Assembly: GCA_009775605.1 (NCBI GenBank)
Contig: VSPV01000109.1
Location: forward strand, 1-9,269
Source of the DNA: Paramuribaculum sp.
Lineage (GTDB): Bacteria; Bacteroidota; Bacteroidia; Bacteroidales; Muribaculaceae
Length of the DNA: 9,269 nucleotides
Direction of reading: 5' to 3'
In this document: positions 1-6,277 of the stretch, one piece after another
Layout of the letters: each line of letters opens with the position of its first letter
Numbering within the stretch: position 1 is the stretch's first letter
Made by a program: the position numbers and the translations under genes
The notes under the pieces: generated by a model
The model's database searches: none
The model's input: only the letters and a program-made list of their open reading frames with translations
Told to the model about the DNA's origin: nothing

Positions 1-159
1 GGGGGAGGGGATGGATTGGGGGGACGCGATGTATCGCGTCCCTACTGGCAACAACGTTATCATGAACATATTATTCGGGATCAACGGGCTTTTGATAATA
101 TTATGAAGTATGTTGATAATAATGTGATGTGTTGGGCGTCTGATTGCTTTAATGATTGA
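1..159 (+). CDS. C-terminal end of a REP-associated tyrosine transposase (RAYT, IS200-like Y1 family), 5' part outside the window
   Basis: Frame 1 is open from the first base to a TGA at 157-159 and gives 52 residues. The tail reads YWQQRYHEHIIRD (codons 15-27), then FDNIMKYVDNN and a Trp. This is the recognisable end of RAYT proteins, which typically read WQRNYYEHIIR followed by an helix ending in NNP and Trp. The first 14 codons are glycine-rich and are encoded by G-runs plus a palindrome (see the repeat at 20-45). RAYTs are single-domain HUH/Y1 nucleases that act on REP hairpins. The HUH motif and catalytic tyrosine would lie upstream of the window, so it cannot be said whether the gene is intact. 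Its stop lies 13 bp before the first GLPGLI gene. The family call is from recalled family patterns, not a search. Confidence 0.75.
   Translation, partial: GGGDGLGGRDVSRPYWQQRYHEHIIRDQRAFDNIMKYVDNNVMCWASDCFND
20..45 (-). repeat. REP-like palindrome with GTAG foot
   Basis: Two perfect 10-bp arms, GGGACGCGAT at 21-30 and ATCGCGTCCC at 33-42, are separated by only GT. On the minus strand the hairpin is preceded directly by GTAG (complement of 42-45, sharing one base with the stem). A GTAG-type tetranucleotide at the hairpin foot is the known recognition mark of RAYT-mobilised REP sequences. On the plus strand the hairpin follows G-runs at 1-5, 7-10 and 18-23. The element lies inside the reading frame of the RAYT end and is translated there as RDVSRP. 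No second copy was seen in the window. Confidence 0.7.
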
Positions 160-172
160 TAAATTGACCAAT

Positions 173-967
173 ATGAAAAGAATATTCGCATTCCTTATTA
201 TGTGTCTTGTGGTGATTGCCGCGCTTGCGCAGGAAAACACCAGAATCAAGGTGGAATACACCGAAAGATACCAGAACTGGACCGGCTCAAACAAGAAAGA
301 GAAAATGATGTTACTGGCCGATGGGGACAAGTCGCATTATTATTGCCCGATGTCACTCGTGGTAGATTCCATGCTGTCCACTCCGGAGGGCACCGTACAG
401 TTCAACAGCATGGTTGAAGCGGCAAATGCCGCCGGACAGCGCCCGTCACTCCTTCCGGGCTCCAGAACCTATGTGGTGAAGAATTTCAAAGATGGTAATA
501 CCGTCTATTACGGTGAAGCGGCGGGAGAACTCGGCCATTACGATGAAAAAATGGACGAACTTAACTGGGAAATCACGGATTCAAGCCGGACTATTCTCGG
601 TTACGAGTGCATTTCAGCCGAAACAGACTATCATGGACGGCACTGGAAAGCATGGTTCGCTCCGGAAATACCGGTTCACGACGGCCCATGGAAATTGTGC
701 GGACTGCCGGGACTTATTCTTCTGGCCGATGCTGACAATGGCAAATACCGTTTCGAAGCCACCGGCATTGAGGTTACCGACCGTCCCTTTCCGCCGAAAA
801 TGTATGGCCACGCACTCTCCACTCCCGCCAAACGCAAGGACATGCTGTCTCTCCAATGGACCTTCTACAATAATTCGGGAGCGCAGATGAACGCCGCCTA
901 TGGAACCTCCTGGCAGGACGTCCCGCTACCCGAAGGATTCGATCTGATAGAAACTGATTACAAGTAA
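173..967 (+). CDS. GLPGLI family secreted protein A (264 aa)
   Basis: Member of the Bacteroidetes GLPGLI family (TIGR01200 / Porph_ging), whose biochemical role is unknown. The ATG at 173 is chosen over the in-frame ATG at 152. It starts a clean Sec signal peptide, MKRIFAFLIM to ALAQ, with cleavage expected near residue 19-20, whereas the earlier start overlaps the RAYT end and adds seven charged and polar residues. Family marks in order are STPEG (69-73), WEITDSS (132-138), ILGYEC (141-146), YHGRHW (153-158), WFAPEIPV (161-168), GPWK (171-174), GLPGLI (177-182), ATGIE (196-200), and the tail IETDYK (259-264). It has no lipobox and no transmembrane segment after the signal, so it should be a soluble periplasmic or envelope protein. 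First gene of the operon, 18 bp before protein B. No convincing promoter is visible just upstream. Confidence 0.9.
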   Translation: MKRIFAFLIMCLVVIAALAQENTRIKVEYTERYQNWTGSNKKEKMMLLADGDKSHYYCPMSLVVDSMLSTPEGTVQFNSMVEAANAAGQRPSLLPGSRTYVVKNFKDGNTVYYGEAAGELGHYDEKMDELNWEITDSSRTILGYECISAETDYHGRHWKAWFAPEIPVHDGPWKLCGLPGLILLADADNGKYRFEATGIEVTDRPFPPKMYGHALSTPAKRKDMLSLQWTFYNNSGAQMNAAYGTSWQDVPLPEGFDLIETDYK

Positions 968-985
968 ACATATAAAAACAGACAC

Positions 986-1837
986 ATGAAAAAGCTGATC
1001 GTTTTCCTTGCTATTTGCTCAATGTCAACGGCCGCGCTTGCGCAGGGCGACATGCTGCGTATCGGGTATGAGCATCATCTTAAGGTTTATAAGGATAAGA
1101 CGAAGGAACGGATTGACAAGTATATTCTTCATACCGATTACAGTCACTCGGTATTTTATAACCCGAGCACATATTTTCTCGATAAGTCGGCGCACGACGA
1201 TGCGGCCCGAACTGCCTATGGGCAGATGGCGTCGGCCATGCAGGCTAAGGGTCAGGGCGGAATGGTGCCAAGCAGGACTGTAAGCACCTATGTGTTCAAG
1301 CGATTCGACGACAAATCGCTCCGCGCCTATGTGGACAGCAACGAGGAATATATCTGGTACGACGAGCCTTTCGATGAAATGGAATGGGAAATCATCAGCG
1401 ACTCAACCCGCACGGTGTTGAACTACGAATGCCTGATGGCCCAAACGGATTACCACGGCCGACACTGGACGGCATGGTTCGCTCCGGAAATCCCGGTTCA
1501 CGACGGCCCGTGGAAGTTCAAAGGCTTGCCCGGCCTGATTCTGATGGCGGAAGATTCCACCGGAAGCCACAAGTTTGTGGCCAACGGACTGGAATATACC
1601 GGCGAACCAATGCCTGAGATGGAAGTGCCGGAGCGTTACAGCCGCGGTGACCGCCGCGACTTTCTGAAACTCTCGTCTAAATCATTAGAACGGGCCATCA
1701 ATGAAATAAAAGCAATGTACCCCGGCGCAAATATAAAATTTCAGGTTGCCGGAGGCGAGGAATTAGACCTGAATGGAATGTCGGACTACATGTCGACTCT
1801 CGACCCCGATTTTAAAGGACTGGAAACAGATTATTAA
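986..1837 (+). CDS. GLPGLI family secreted protein B (283 aa)
   Basis: Second GLPGLI paralog. The signal peptide is MKKLIVFLAI to AALAQ, with cleavage near residue 20. The family core is WYDEP (124-128), WEI (134-136), LNYEC (145-149), TDYHGRHW (154-161), WFAPEIPV (164-171), GPWK (174-177), GLPGLI (180-185). Both the middle (residues 25-120) and the region after the core diverge strongly from A, and B lacks the STPEG motif found in the other three. It keeps the tail GLETDY at the extreme C-terminus. The core block is nearly identical to A even at the DNA level: 42 of 44 bases match between 650-693 and 1472-1515. The start at 986 follows an A-rich leader, usual in Bacteroidetes. Protein C starts 7 bp downstream. 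Function unknown; envelope location inferred from the signal peptide. Confidence 0.9.
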   Translation: MKKLIVFLAICSMSTAALAQGDMLRIGYEHHLKVYKDKTKERIDKYILHTDYSHSVFYNPSTYFLDKSAHDDAARTAYGQMASAMQAKGQGGMVPSRTVSTYVFKRFDDKSLRAYVDSNEEYIWYDEPFDEMEWEIISDSTRTVLNYECLMAQTDYHGRHWTAWFAPEIPVHDGPWKFKGLPGLILMAEDSTGSHKFVANGLEYTGEPMPEMEVPERYSRGDRRDFLKLSSKSLERAINEIKAMYPGANIKFQVAGGEELDLNGMSDYMSTLDPDFKGLETDY

Positions 1838-1844
1838 TAAGATT

Positions 1845-2687
1845 ATGAAGAGAACTATTGCAATTCTTTCCATCGGCTTTGCGGCATTTGCCGCATCTGC
1901 TCAGCAGACAGCCGATATCCATGTTAGCTACGATTCCAAGGGACGTAACTGGACAACCGATTCAATCGAGACCACACGGATGTCACTGCTCGCCAACACC
2001 GGACAGGCAAAGTATTTCAACGACATCAGCCTCTGGAACGACTCCCTGAACTCGACACCCAAAGGCAAGGCAGAGCTAAGAAAGATAATCATGGCCACAT
2101 GCATGACCCAGCATCCCGACGGCAGCATTTCCTTCGATATGCGCAAAGGGCCGGTGAAGAAGGTCAACACATACGTATTCACCGACCTTGGCGGCAACTC
2201 TCTGCGCTATTATTCCAAATTCGGCGACGAGCAGGGATATTACGACGAGCCTCTCGACGAGATGCAATGGGAGATAACCGATTCCACAACAAATATCCTC
2301 GGCTACGACTGCATCATGGCCACAACCGATTACCACGGACGCCGATGGACGGCATGGTTCACGCCCGACGTTCCGGTGCCGTTCGGCCCCTGGAAATTAC
2401 ACGGTCTGCCTGGACTTATCCTCAAGGCCACTACCGACAACGACCGCAGCTTTGTAGCCACAGGTATTGAGAAATCCGACCGCAAGATTACCCCGATGTA
2501 TACCCCCGAGGATCATCAGAAAAAAGACCGCAAGAAGGCTCTGTCAGAACACGAATACTTCAAAAACAACAGCGAGTCCATACTCAGGGCAAAGTTCGGC
2601 AATGTCCAGTTCTCCGACGATTACTCCAACCGCCCGAAATACGACGCGACCCGCTACGCCGACGAACCCGACTACAAAATGAAATGA
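1845..2687 (+). CDS. GLPGLI family secreted protein C (280 aa)
   Basis: Third GLPGLI paralog. The frame is open from 1773, but ATG 1845 is the sensible start because it begins a signal peptide (MKRTIAILSI to ASAQ, cleavage near residue 20). The longer form would overlap gene B and put 24 polar residues in front of the signal. Motifs are DSLNSTPKG (66-74), YYDEPLDEM (132-140), WEITDS (142-147), ILGYDC (151-156), TDYHGRRW (161-168), WFTPDVPV (171-178), GPWK (181-184), GLPGLI (187-192), ATGIE (205-209). The C-terminus ends EPDYKMK, so the ETDY tail of A, B and D is changed here. It overlaps the peptidase gene by 4 bp (ATGA), which suggests coupled translation. Soluble envelope protein by inference; molecular role unknown. 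Confidence 0.9.
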   Translation: MKRTIAILSIGFAAFAASAQQTADIHVSYDSKGRNWTTDSIETTRMSLLANTGQAKYFNDISLWNDSLNSTPKGKAELRKIIMATCMTQHPDGSISFDMRKGPVKKVNTYVFTDLGGNSLRYYSKFGDEQGYYDEPLDEMQWEITDSTTNILGYDCIMATTDYHGRRWTAWFTPDVPVPFGPWKLHGLPGLILKATTDNDRSFVATGIEKSDRKITPMYTPEDHQKKDRKKALSEHEYFKNNSESILRAKFGNVQFSDDYSNRPKYDATRYADEPDYKMK

Positions 2688-4330
2688 AAAAACTGATTAT
2701 TTACCTGTCACTGAGTGTGGCAGCGACGGCTGCAAGCGCGCAGACGGTTTCTGAGCAGGATGTTCTGAGAACCACCGCCGATAAAGTAGCGGTGATTCTT
2801 GACGGCAAGCCGTTGAAGGGCGGCTGGAACGTGCTTTACGGCACTGAAATCGACCCGCTTGAGACAAAGGCCGGAGAAATTGTTTTCGCTTCCGATATCG
2901 ACACCCTTAAGATTGCTCTTGATGTATGGGAGTCAAAAGACTTCTCGATACTTTCGGCCGACGGTAAAAAAGGGCCGGTGAGAGTGACCCGAATATCTGA
3001 AAACATATATGAAGAGCCCGACCCGCGACTGCTGAAACGCTCTCCGGGCGTAATGCTCAGCCGTGAGCAGGCCGAGTTTGACATAAATGCGCTTGTATAT
3101 GCGCTAAGCCAGGTGCATCCCGACATATTCGCCGTATGCCGGCAGGAAGACTTTTTCAGAGCCGTGAACAATGCGATAAAAACATTGCCCGACTCTATCA
3201 GCACAATGGACCTTTTCAGGAAAGCGGCCCCGATTGTAGCCATAATCGGCGACGGCCATACCAATCTCACATTCCCCTACAACGATGTATTTACCCGCGA
3301 GCTGAAACGCATGCCGTTCTGGGTCGACGTGCTGAGCGACAAATCCATTGTGTGCCGGTCAAGCCTCGACTCCATCATTCCGCGCGGAGCCCGAATCCTG
3401 AGCATAAACGACGTGAGCGCTGAAAAGATGATAAACTCCATGATGCCGTATGTGGCGGGAGAAAAGGAGCATTTCAAACTGTCGCGTGTTGACAGCTCTT
3501 TCCCCGCGTTGCGCCACATGCTTTATCCGGCCGATTCATTCGAGGTGGTATATCTGCCCCAGGGAGAGAAGCATGCTAAAACGGTGACATATCCGGCCAC
3601 GAATTTCGTGGAGCTGAAACGGCGCAGCCCCGCCCTCCCCGACACAGATGTCAAGGAACCCTACACATTCACTGTGGATAAAAAACGGGATGTGGCTATA
3701 ATGGATTTCCGCGAGTTCAGCAACAGCGCGCGGATGGAAGCATTTGCCGATTCCATGTTCCAGGAGTTGCGCGATCAGAATATCGGCAACCTGATAATAG
3801 ACCTGCGACGGAACGGCGGCGGCAACAGCGGCGTTGGCGATATCCTGCTCAGATACATCTCTCCCGAACCATTTGTGCAGATGGACAAAGCCCTTGTACG
3901 CGTCACGCCCCTTACGCGCAAGCTCATGGGAGCAGAAGAAATGGCCCCGATGTTCACATTCTTCGAAACAACGGAAGACCAGTATGAAAAACCGCGCACC
4001 GCGGAAGAAGGTCATTACAACGGCAACGTGTATCTGCTGACCTCCAACAAGACGTTCTCTTCGGCGGGAAGCTTCGCATGGGTATTCAAGGAATGCGGTA
4101 TAGGCACGGTGGTCGGAGAGGAGACCGGAGGCATGAATGTATGTTTCGGTGATGTACTTTCATACCGTCTGCCTGTATCACATCTTCATTGCTCGATTTC
4201 GTTCAAGCGTTTCTGGCAGTTCCGGGCCGATGAAAGCGACATCCACGGTACGCTTCCCGATGTGGCCGTTCCTGCCGCCGAAGCTCTCGACAAAGCCCTT
4301 CAGATAATCAAAAAGAAAAAACAGAAATGA
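2684..4330 (+). CDS. secreted S41 family (tail-specific/tricorn-like) serine peptidase (548 aa)
   Basis: The signal peptide is MKKLIIYLSL to AASAQ (1-20). Residues 21-120 match nothing I recognise. From about 125 an S41-type fold begins, with IGDGHTNL (188-195), whose His192 is the likely catalytic His as in tricorn-core peptidases. A degenerate PDZ-like stretch with PRGARILSIND (233-243) follows. The S41 core contains LIIDLRRNGGG (370-380), TFSSAGSF (457-464; Ser460 is the likely nucleophile), and GEETGG (478-483, with the expected acidic residue). All key motifs are present, so it should be active in the periplasm. Substrate is unknown. S41 enzymes usually cut C-terminal regions of proteins or degrade peptides. 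It sits between GLPGLI genes C and D with ATGA overlaps on both sides, so one of these proteins or an incoming peptide is a possible substrate (inference). Confidence 0.9.
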   Translation: MKKLIIYLSLSVAATAASAQTVSEQDVLRTTADKVAVILDGKPLKGGWNVLYGTEIDPLETKAGEIVFASDIDTLKIALDVWESKDFSILSADGKKGPVRVTRISENIYEEPDPRLLKRSPGVMLSREQAEFDINALVYALSQVHPDIFAVCRQEDFFRAVNNAIKTLPDSISTMDLFRKAAPIVAIIGDGHTNLTFPYNDVFTRELKRMPFWVDVLSDKSIVCRSSLDSIIPRGARILSINDVSAEKMINSMMPYVAGEKEHFKLSRVDSSFPALRHMLYPADSFEVVYLPQGEKHAKTVTYPATNFVELKRRSPALPDTDVKEPYTFTVDKKRDVAIMDFREFSNSARMEAFADSMFQELRDQNIGNLIIDLRRNGGGNSGVGDILLRYISPEPFVQMDKALVRVTPLTRKLMGAEEMAPMFTFFETTEDQYEKPRTAEEGHYNGNVYLLTSNKTFSSAGSFAWVFKECGIGTVVGEETGGMNVCFGDVLSYRLPVSHLHCSISFKRFWQFRADESDIHGTLPDVAVPAAEALDKALQIIKKKKQK

Positions 4331-5145
4331 AATTTCCGGTAACAATTGCATTTTTATTGTCGGCATCTGCCGCAATGGCGCAGACGGCGGACATCGAGGT
4401 AAGCTATACCGCCTGGGGCCCCAACATGGAGAATGGTGAGGTGGATGTAAAGAACCAGTATGTGCTCCTGGCCAATACCACTGATTCAAGATTCTATTCG
4501 CCCGTAACGGAATATATCGACTCGCTGAACTCCACGCCCGAAGGTGTGGCGAAATGGAAGGAGATGACGCGCGCCGCTTTAATGAAAGGCGCGCTGGAGG
4601 ATATCCCGAGTAAGGACGGAAGTTACTACGTGGTGAAGAGTGCCGAGGGAAACACTCTGCGCTATTATGATTCAGCAGGACTTGACAAATTCTATTACGA
4701 CGAATCTCCCGAAGAATGGTCATGGGAAATATCCGATTCCACAAAAAACATCCTGGGATATGAGTGCGTCAGGGCAACTACCGCCTATCACGGCCGGCAA
4801 TGGACCATATGGTTCTCACCGGAGATTCCCGTTTCCAACGGGCCATGGAAACTCGGAGGGCTTCCGGGCCTTATACTTGAGGCCTCGACCGACGACGGCA
4901 AATACAGTTTCACAGCCACAGGCATCCGGCAGACAACAAAGCCTCTGGGCACCGTCTATCTTGCCGATGACTACGAGAAAACCGACCGTATAAGCTTACT
5001 GAAAGCCAAACGCGATTTTCTGGATAATCCGGTGGGCAAACTCAATGTGCAGCTGGGAGGAGGCATTAAGATAACCAGCAACTCCGATGAACCGGTATTT
5101 GCACCGGCAGAAGTCGTAGACCTGATCGAAACCGATTATAGATAA
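4327..5145 (+). CDS. GLPGLI family secreted protein D (272 aa)
   Basis: Fourth GLPGLI paralog, separated from A-C by the peptidase. The signal peptide is MKFPVTIAFL to SAAMAQ (cleavage near residue 19). Motifs are DSLNSTPEG (65-73), YYDE (123-126), WEISDSTKN (133-141), ILGYEC (142-147), YHGRQW (154-159), WFSPEIPV (162-169), GPWK (172-175), GLPGLI (178-183), ATGI (197-200), and the tail LIETDYR (266-272). The N-terminal half is closest in look to C (TADIxVSY just after the signal and DSLNSTP in both), while the tail is closest to A. The start codon overlaps the peptidase stop (ATGA), and the next gene begins 12 bp after its stop. No active site can be pointed to; conserved polar residues in YHGR and the Cys of ILGYEC are the obvious candidates for function. 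Confidence 0.9.
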   Translation: MKFPVTIAFLLSASAAMAQTADIEVSYTAWGPNMENGEVDVKNQYVLLANTTDSRFYSPVTEYIDSLNSTPEGVAKWKEMTRAALMKGALEDIPSKDGSYYVVKSAEGNTLRYYDSAGLDKFYYDESPEEWSWEISDSTKNILGYECVRATTAYHGRQWTIWFSPEIPVSNGPWKLGGLPGLILEASTDDGKYSFTATGIRQTTKPLGTVYLADDYEKTDRISLLKAKRDFLDNPVGKLNVQLGGGIKITSNSDEPVFAPAEVVDLIETDYR

Positions 5146-5157
5146 ACCGCGAACAAT

Positions 5158-6141
5158 ATGCGAAATCTGCTCTACATAATAATTCTGCTGGTGGTAACCG
5201 GCTGCGGGTATTCAAATTCATATCCGGAGGCGCTCGATGAGGCGCAGCGCCTTATGCAGAGCGACCCTTCGGCGGCGCTTTCGCGGCTGAACGGGCTGGA
5301 TGTGTCGGAGTTTCATGATTCCGCCACGATGGCCCGCTGGGCGTTGCTCTACAGCGAAGCAATGGTTGTCAATAAGCTTGCCGTTCCCACCGATACCATT
5401 GTCAATATAGCCGTGGACTATTACGGAAGGAACAACCTCACGGCTGAGTTTCAGAAAGCCTCCCGGCTTAAGGCCCTGATGGGAGCTGTCGGAAAAAGAG
5501 ATGATCTCGCCACGGCTCTGTATCTACAAAAAGAAAAGGAGTTCATGCTCTACCGTGAGCGCACCAGGCGTGAACAGATTATGTTTGTCGGCATAATAAT
5601 ATTTCTTATAGCCGCCGGTTTGATAGCGTGGATGCGCCAGAGAATCAGGATGCAGTCTTTGCAAAACGAGTCGCTTATGGCCGAGGCATCGGGACTGCGG
5701 AGCAGGATTGCGGCAACCCGGGGCGATGTGAGCCGACTGGAAACCACATTACAGGAACTTCTCGACAAACGCTTCGACCTTATCGATTCGCTGTGTCAGA
5801 CCTACTACGAGAGTCAGGGAACCAAGACCGAACGAAAATCAATTGTGGATAAGGTGAAAAGCGAGATTGAGTCGGTGCGGACCGATTCTTTCCCCGAAAT
5901 GGAAAAAGCTGTGAACGCTTGCCGCAACAACATTCTTGAAAAAATCAAAAAGAGCTGGCCCGACATGAAACCCGACGACTACCGGCTGCTGGTGTATCTG
6001 GCAAGCGGCCTTTCCACCCGCACTATCTGCCTGCTTCTGGAGGAATCGGCCGACGTGGTCTACAAACGAAAATCACGACTGAAATCGCGCCTGAAAGAAC
6101 GCTGCGGCGCCCTTGGAAGCGACATTTCAGCTGTTTTCTGA
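5158..6141 (+). CDS. membrane-spanning lipoprotein regulator: short TPR-like periplasmic domain, one TM segment, cytoplasmic coiled coil and LuxR-like HTH (327 aa)
   Basis: Residues 1-16 are a lipoprotein signal with lipobox VTGC (Cys16). Residues 17-135 are helical and TPR-like; YPEALDEAQ then DPSAALSRL resembles the first repeats of Bacteroidetes TPR regulators. A hydrophobic segment at 141-159 crosses the membrane and is followed by basic residues RQRIR. A coiled coil runs at about 160-265. The C-terminus (about 270-315) is a helix-turn-helix, with GLSTRTICLLL and VVYKRKSRLKSRLK matching the recognition helix seen in Bacteroidetes membrane TPR regulators. Predicted layout: lipid-anchored periplasmic sensor, cytoplasmic DNA-binding end. 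The periplasmic part is short, because relatives usually carry several more TPR repeats. As last gene of the operon and immediately upstream of the receptor gene, it probably regulates one or both. Target and signal are unknown. Confidence 0.85.
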   Translation: MRNLLYIIILLVVTGCGYSNSYPEALDEAQRLMQSDPSAALSRLNGLDVSEFHDSATMARWALLYSEAMVVNKLAVPTDTIVNIAVDYYGRNNLTAEFQKASRLKALMGAVGKRDDLATALYLQKEKEFMLYRERTRREQIMFVGIIIFLIAAGLIAWMRQRIRMQSLQNESLMAEASGLRSRIAATRGDVSRLETTLQELLDKRFDLIDSLCQTYYESQGTKTERKSIVDKVKSEIESVRTDSFPEMEKAVNACRNNILEKIKKSWPDMKPDDYRLLVYLASGLSTRTICLLLEESADVVYKRKSRLKSRLKERCGALGSDISAVF

Positions 6142-6155
6142 CGCCTCATTCCGCG

Positions 6156-6218
6156 CGGTCAGACTTTTCAAAACTCACCTGTTGATTATAAGCGACTTAC
6201 AGCATCAACGGTCAGACT
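6156..6218 (+). promoter_or_regulatory. direct repeat CGGTCAGACT, candidate operator pair
   Basis: The 10-mer CGGTCAGACT occurs at 6156-6165 and again at 6209-6218. Extending to 13 bases leaves one mismatch. The start-to-start spacing is 53 bp, close to five turns of B-DNA. The second copy ends 5 bp before the -33 box of the receptor promoter, a usual place for an activator site. The repeat is seen directly; the role as a binding site, perhaps for the adjacent HTH regulator, is inference. Confidence 0.45.
6181..6209. promoter_or_regulatory. nested inverted repeat upstream of the receptor promoter
   Basis: Outer arms GTTGAT (6181-6186) and ATCAAC (6204-6209) enclose inner arms TAAG (6189-6192) and CTTA (6196-6199) with nearly the same centre. 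It could be an operator for a dimeric protein. It is a weak terminator candidate for the regulator gene, since the stem is short and no T-run follows it directly. Confidence 0.35.
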
Positions 6219-6223
6219 ATTAT

Positions 6224-6256
6224 TTTGGATTTTCAGGCTCTGTGTGAATAACTTTG
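6224..6256 (+). promoter_or_regulatory. Bacteroides-type sigma promoter of the receptor gene
   Basis: The -33 box is TTTG (6224-6227) and the -7 box is TAACTTTG (6249-6256), with a 21-bp spacer. Both match the Bacteroidetes primary-sigma consensus (TTTG / TAnnTTTG) exactly. Transcription would start near 6260, leaving a leader of about 17 A-rich bases before the ATG at 6278. This shows the receptor has its own promoter, separate from the operon. Confidence 0.75.
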
Positions 6257-6277
6257 CTGCAACAAAAATTCACTCAA

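Noticed and set aside
1..23. G-runs as a G-quadruplex
   Set aside because: Only three runs of three or more G are separated by loops in the visible part; better explained as part of the REP-like and glycine-coding stretch cut by the window edge.
91..124. Possible promoter TTTG (91-94) with TAATAATG (117-124) before the operon
   Set aside because: The -7 element misses two of the three conserved T positions and the pair lies in a coding sequence; not strong enough to annotate.
152..172. Alternative upstream ATG for GLPGLI protein A
   Set aside because: It overlaps the RAYT 3' end and puts seven polar or charged residues before an otherwise ideal signal peptide that begins at 173.
1773..1844. 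Longer N-terminus for GLPGLI protein C
   Set aside because: It would overlap gene B and bury the signal peptide; ATG 1845 fits the spacing and signal of its paralogs.
3775..4015. Long open frames on the minus strand under the S41 gene and elsewhere
   Set aside because: They are antisense shadows of real genes, with no recognisable motifs and unlikely composition.
4569..4594. Inverted repeat GCGCGCC / GGCGCGC with a 12-base loop inside gene D
   Set aside because: It lies in mid-gene in Ala/Arg/Gly codons, has no T-run, and has no counterpart in the other paralogs; likely chance.
6142..6210. Intrinsic terminator after the regulator gene
   Set aside because: The only dyad has a short AT-rich stem and no U-tract directly after it; kept as a candidate operator only.
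6254..6277. TTG start for the receptor
   Set aside because: It lies within the -7 promoter box, upstream of the expected transcription start, and lengthens the signal peptide with polar residues.
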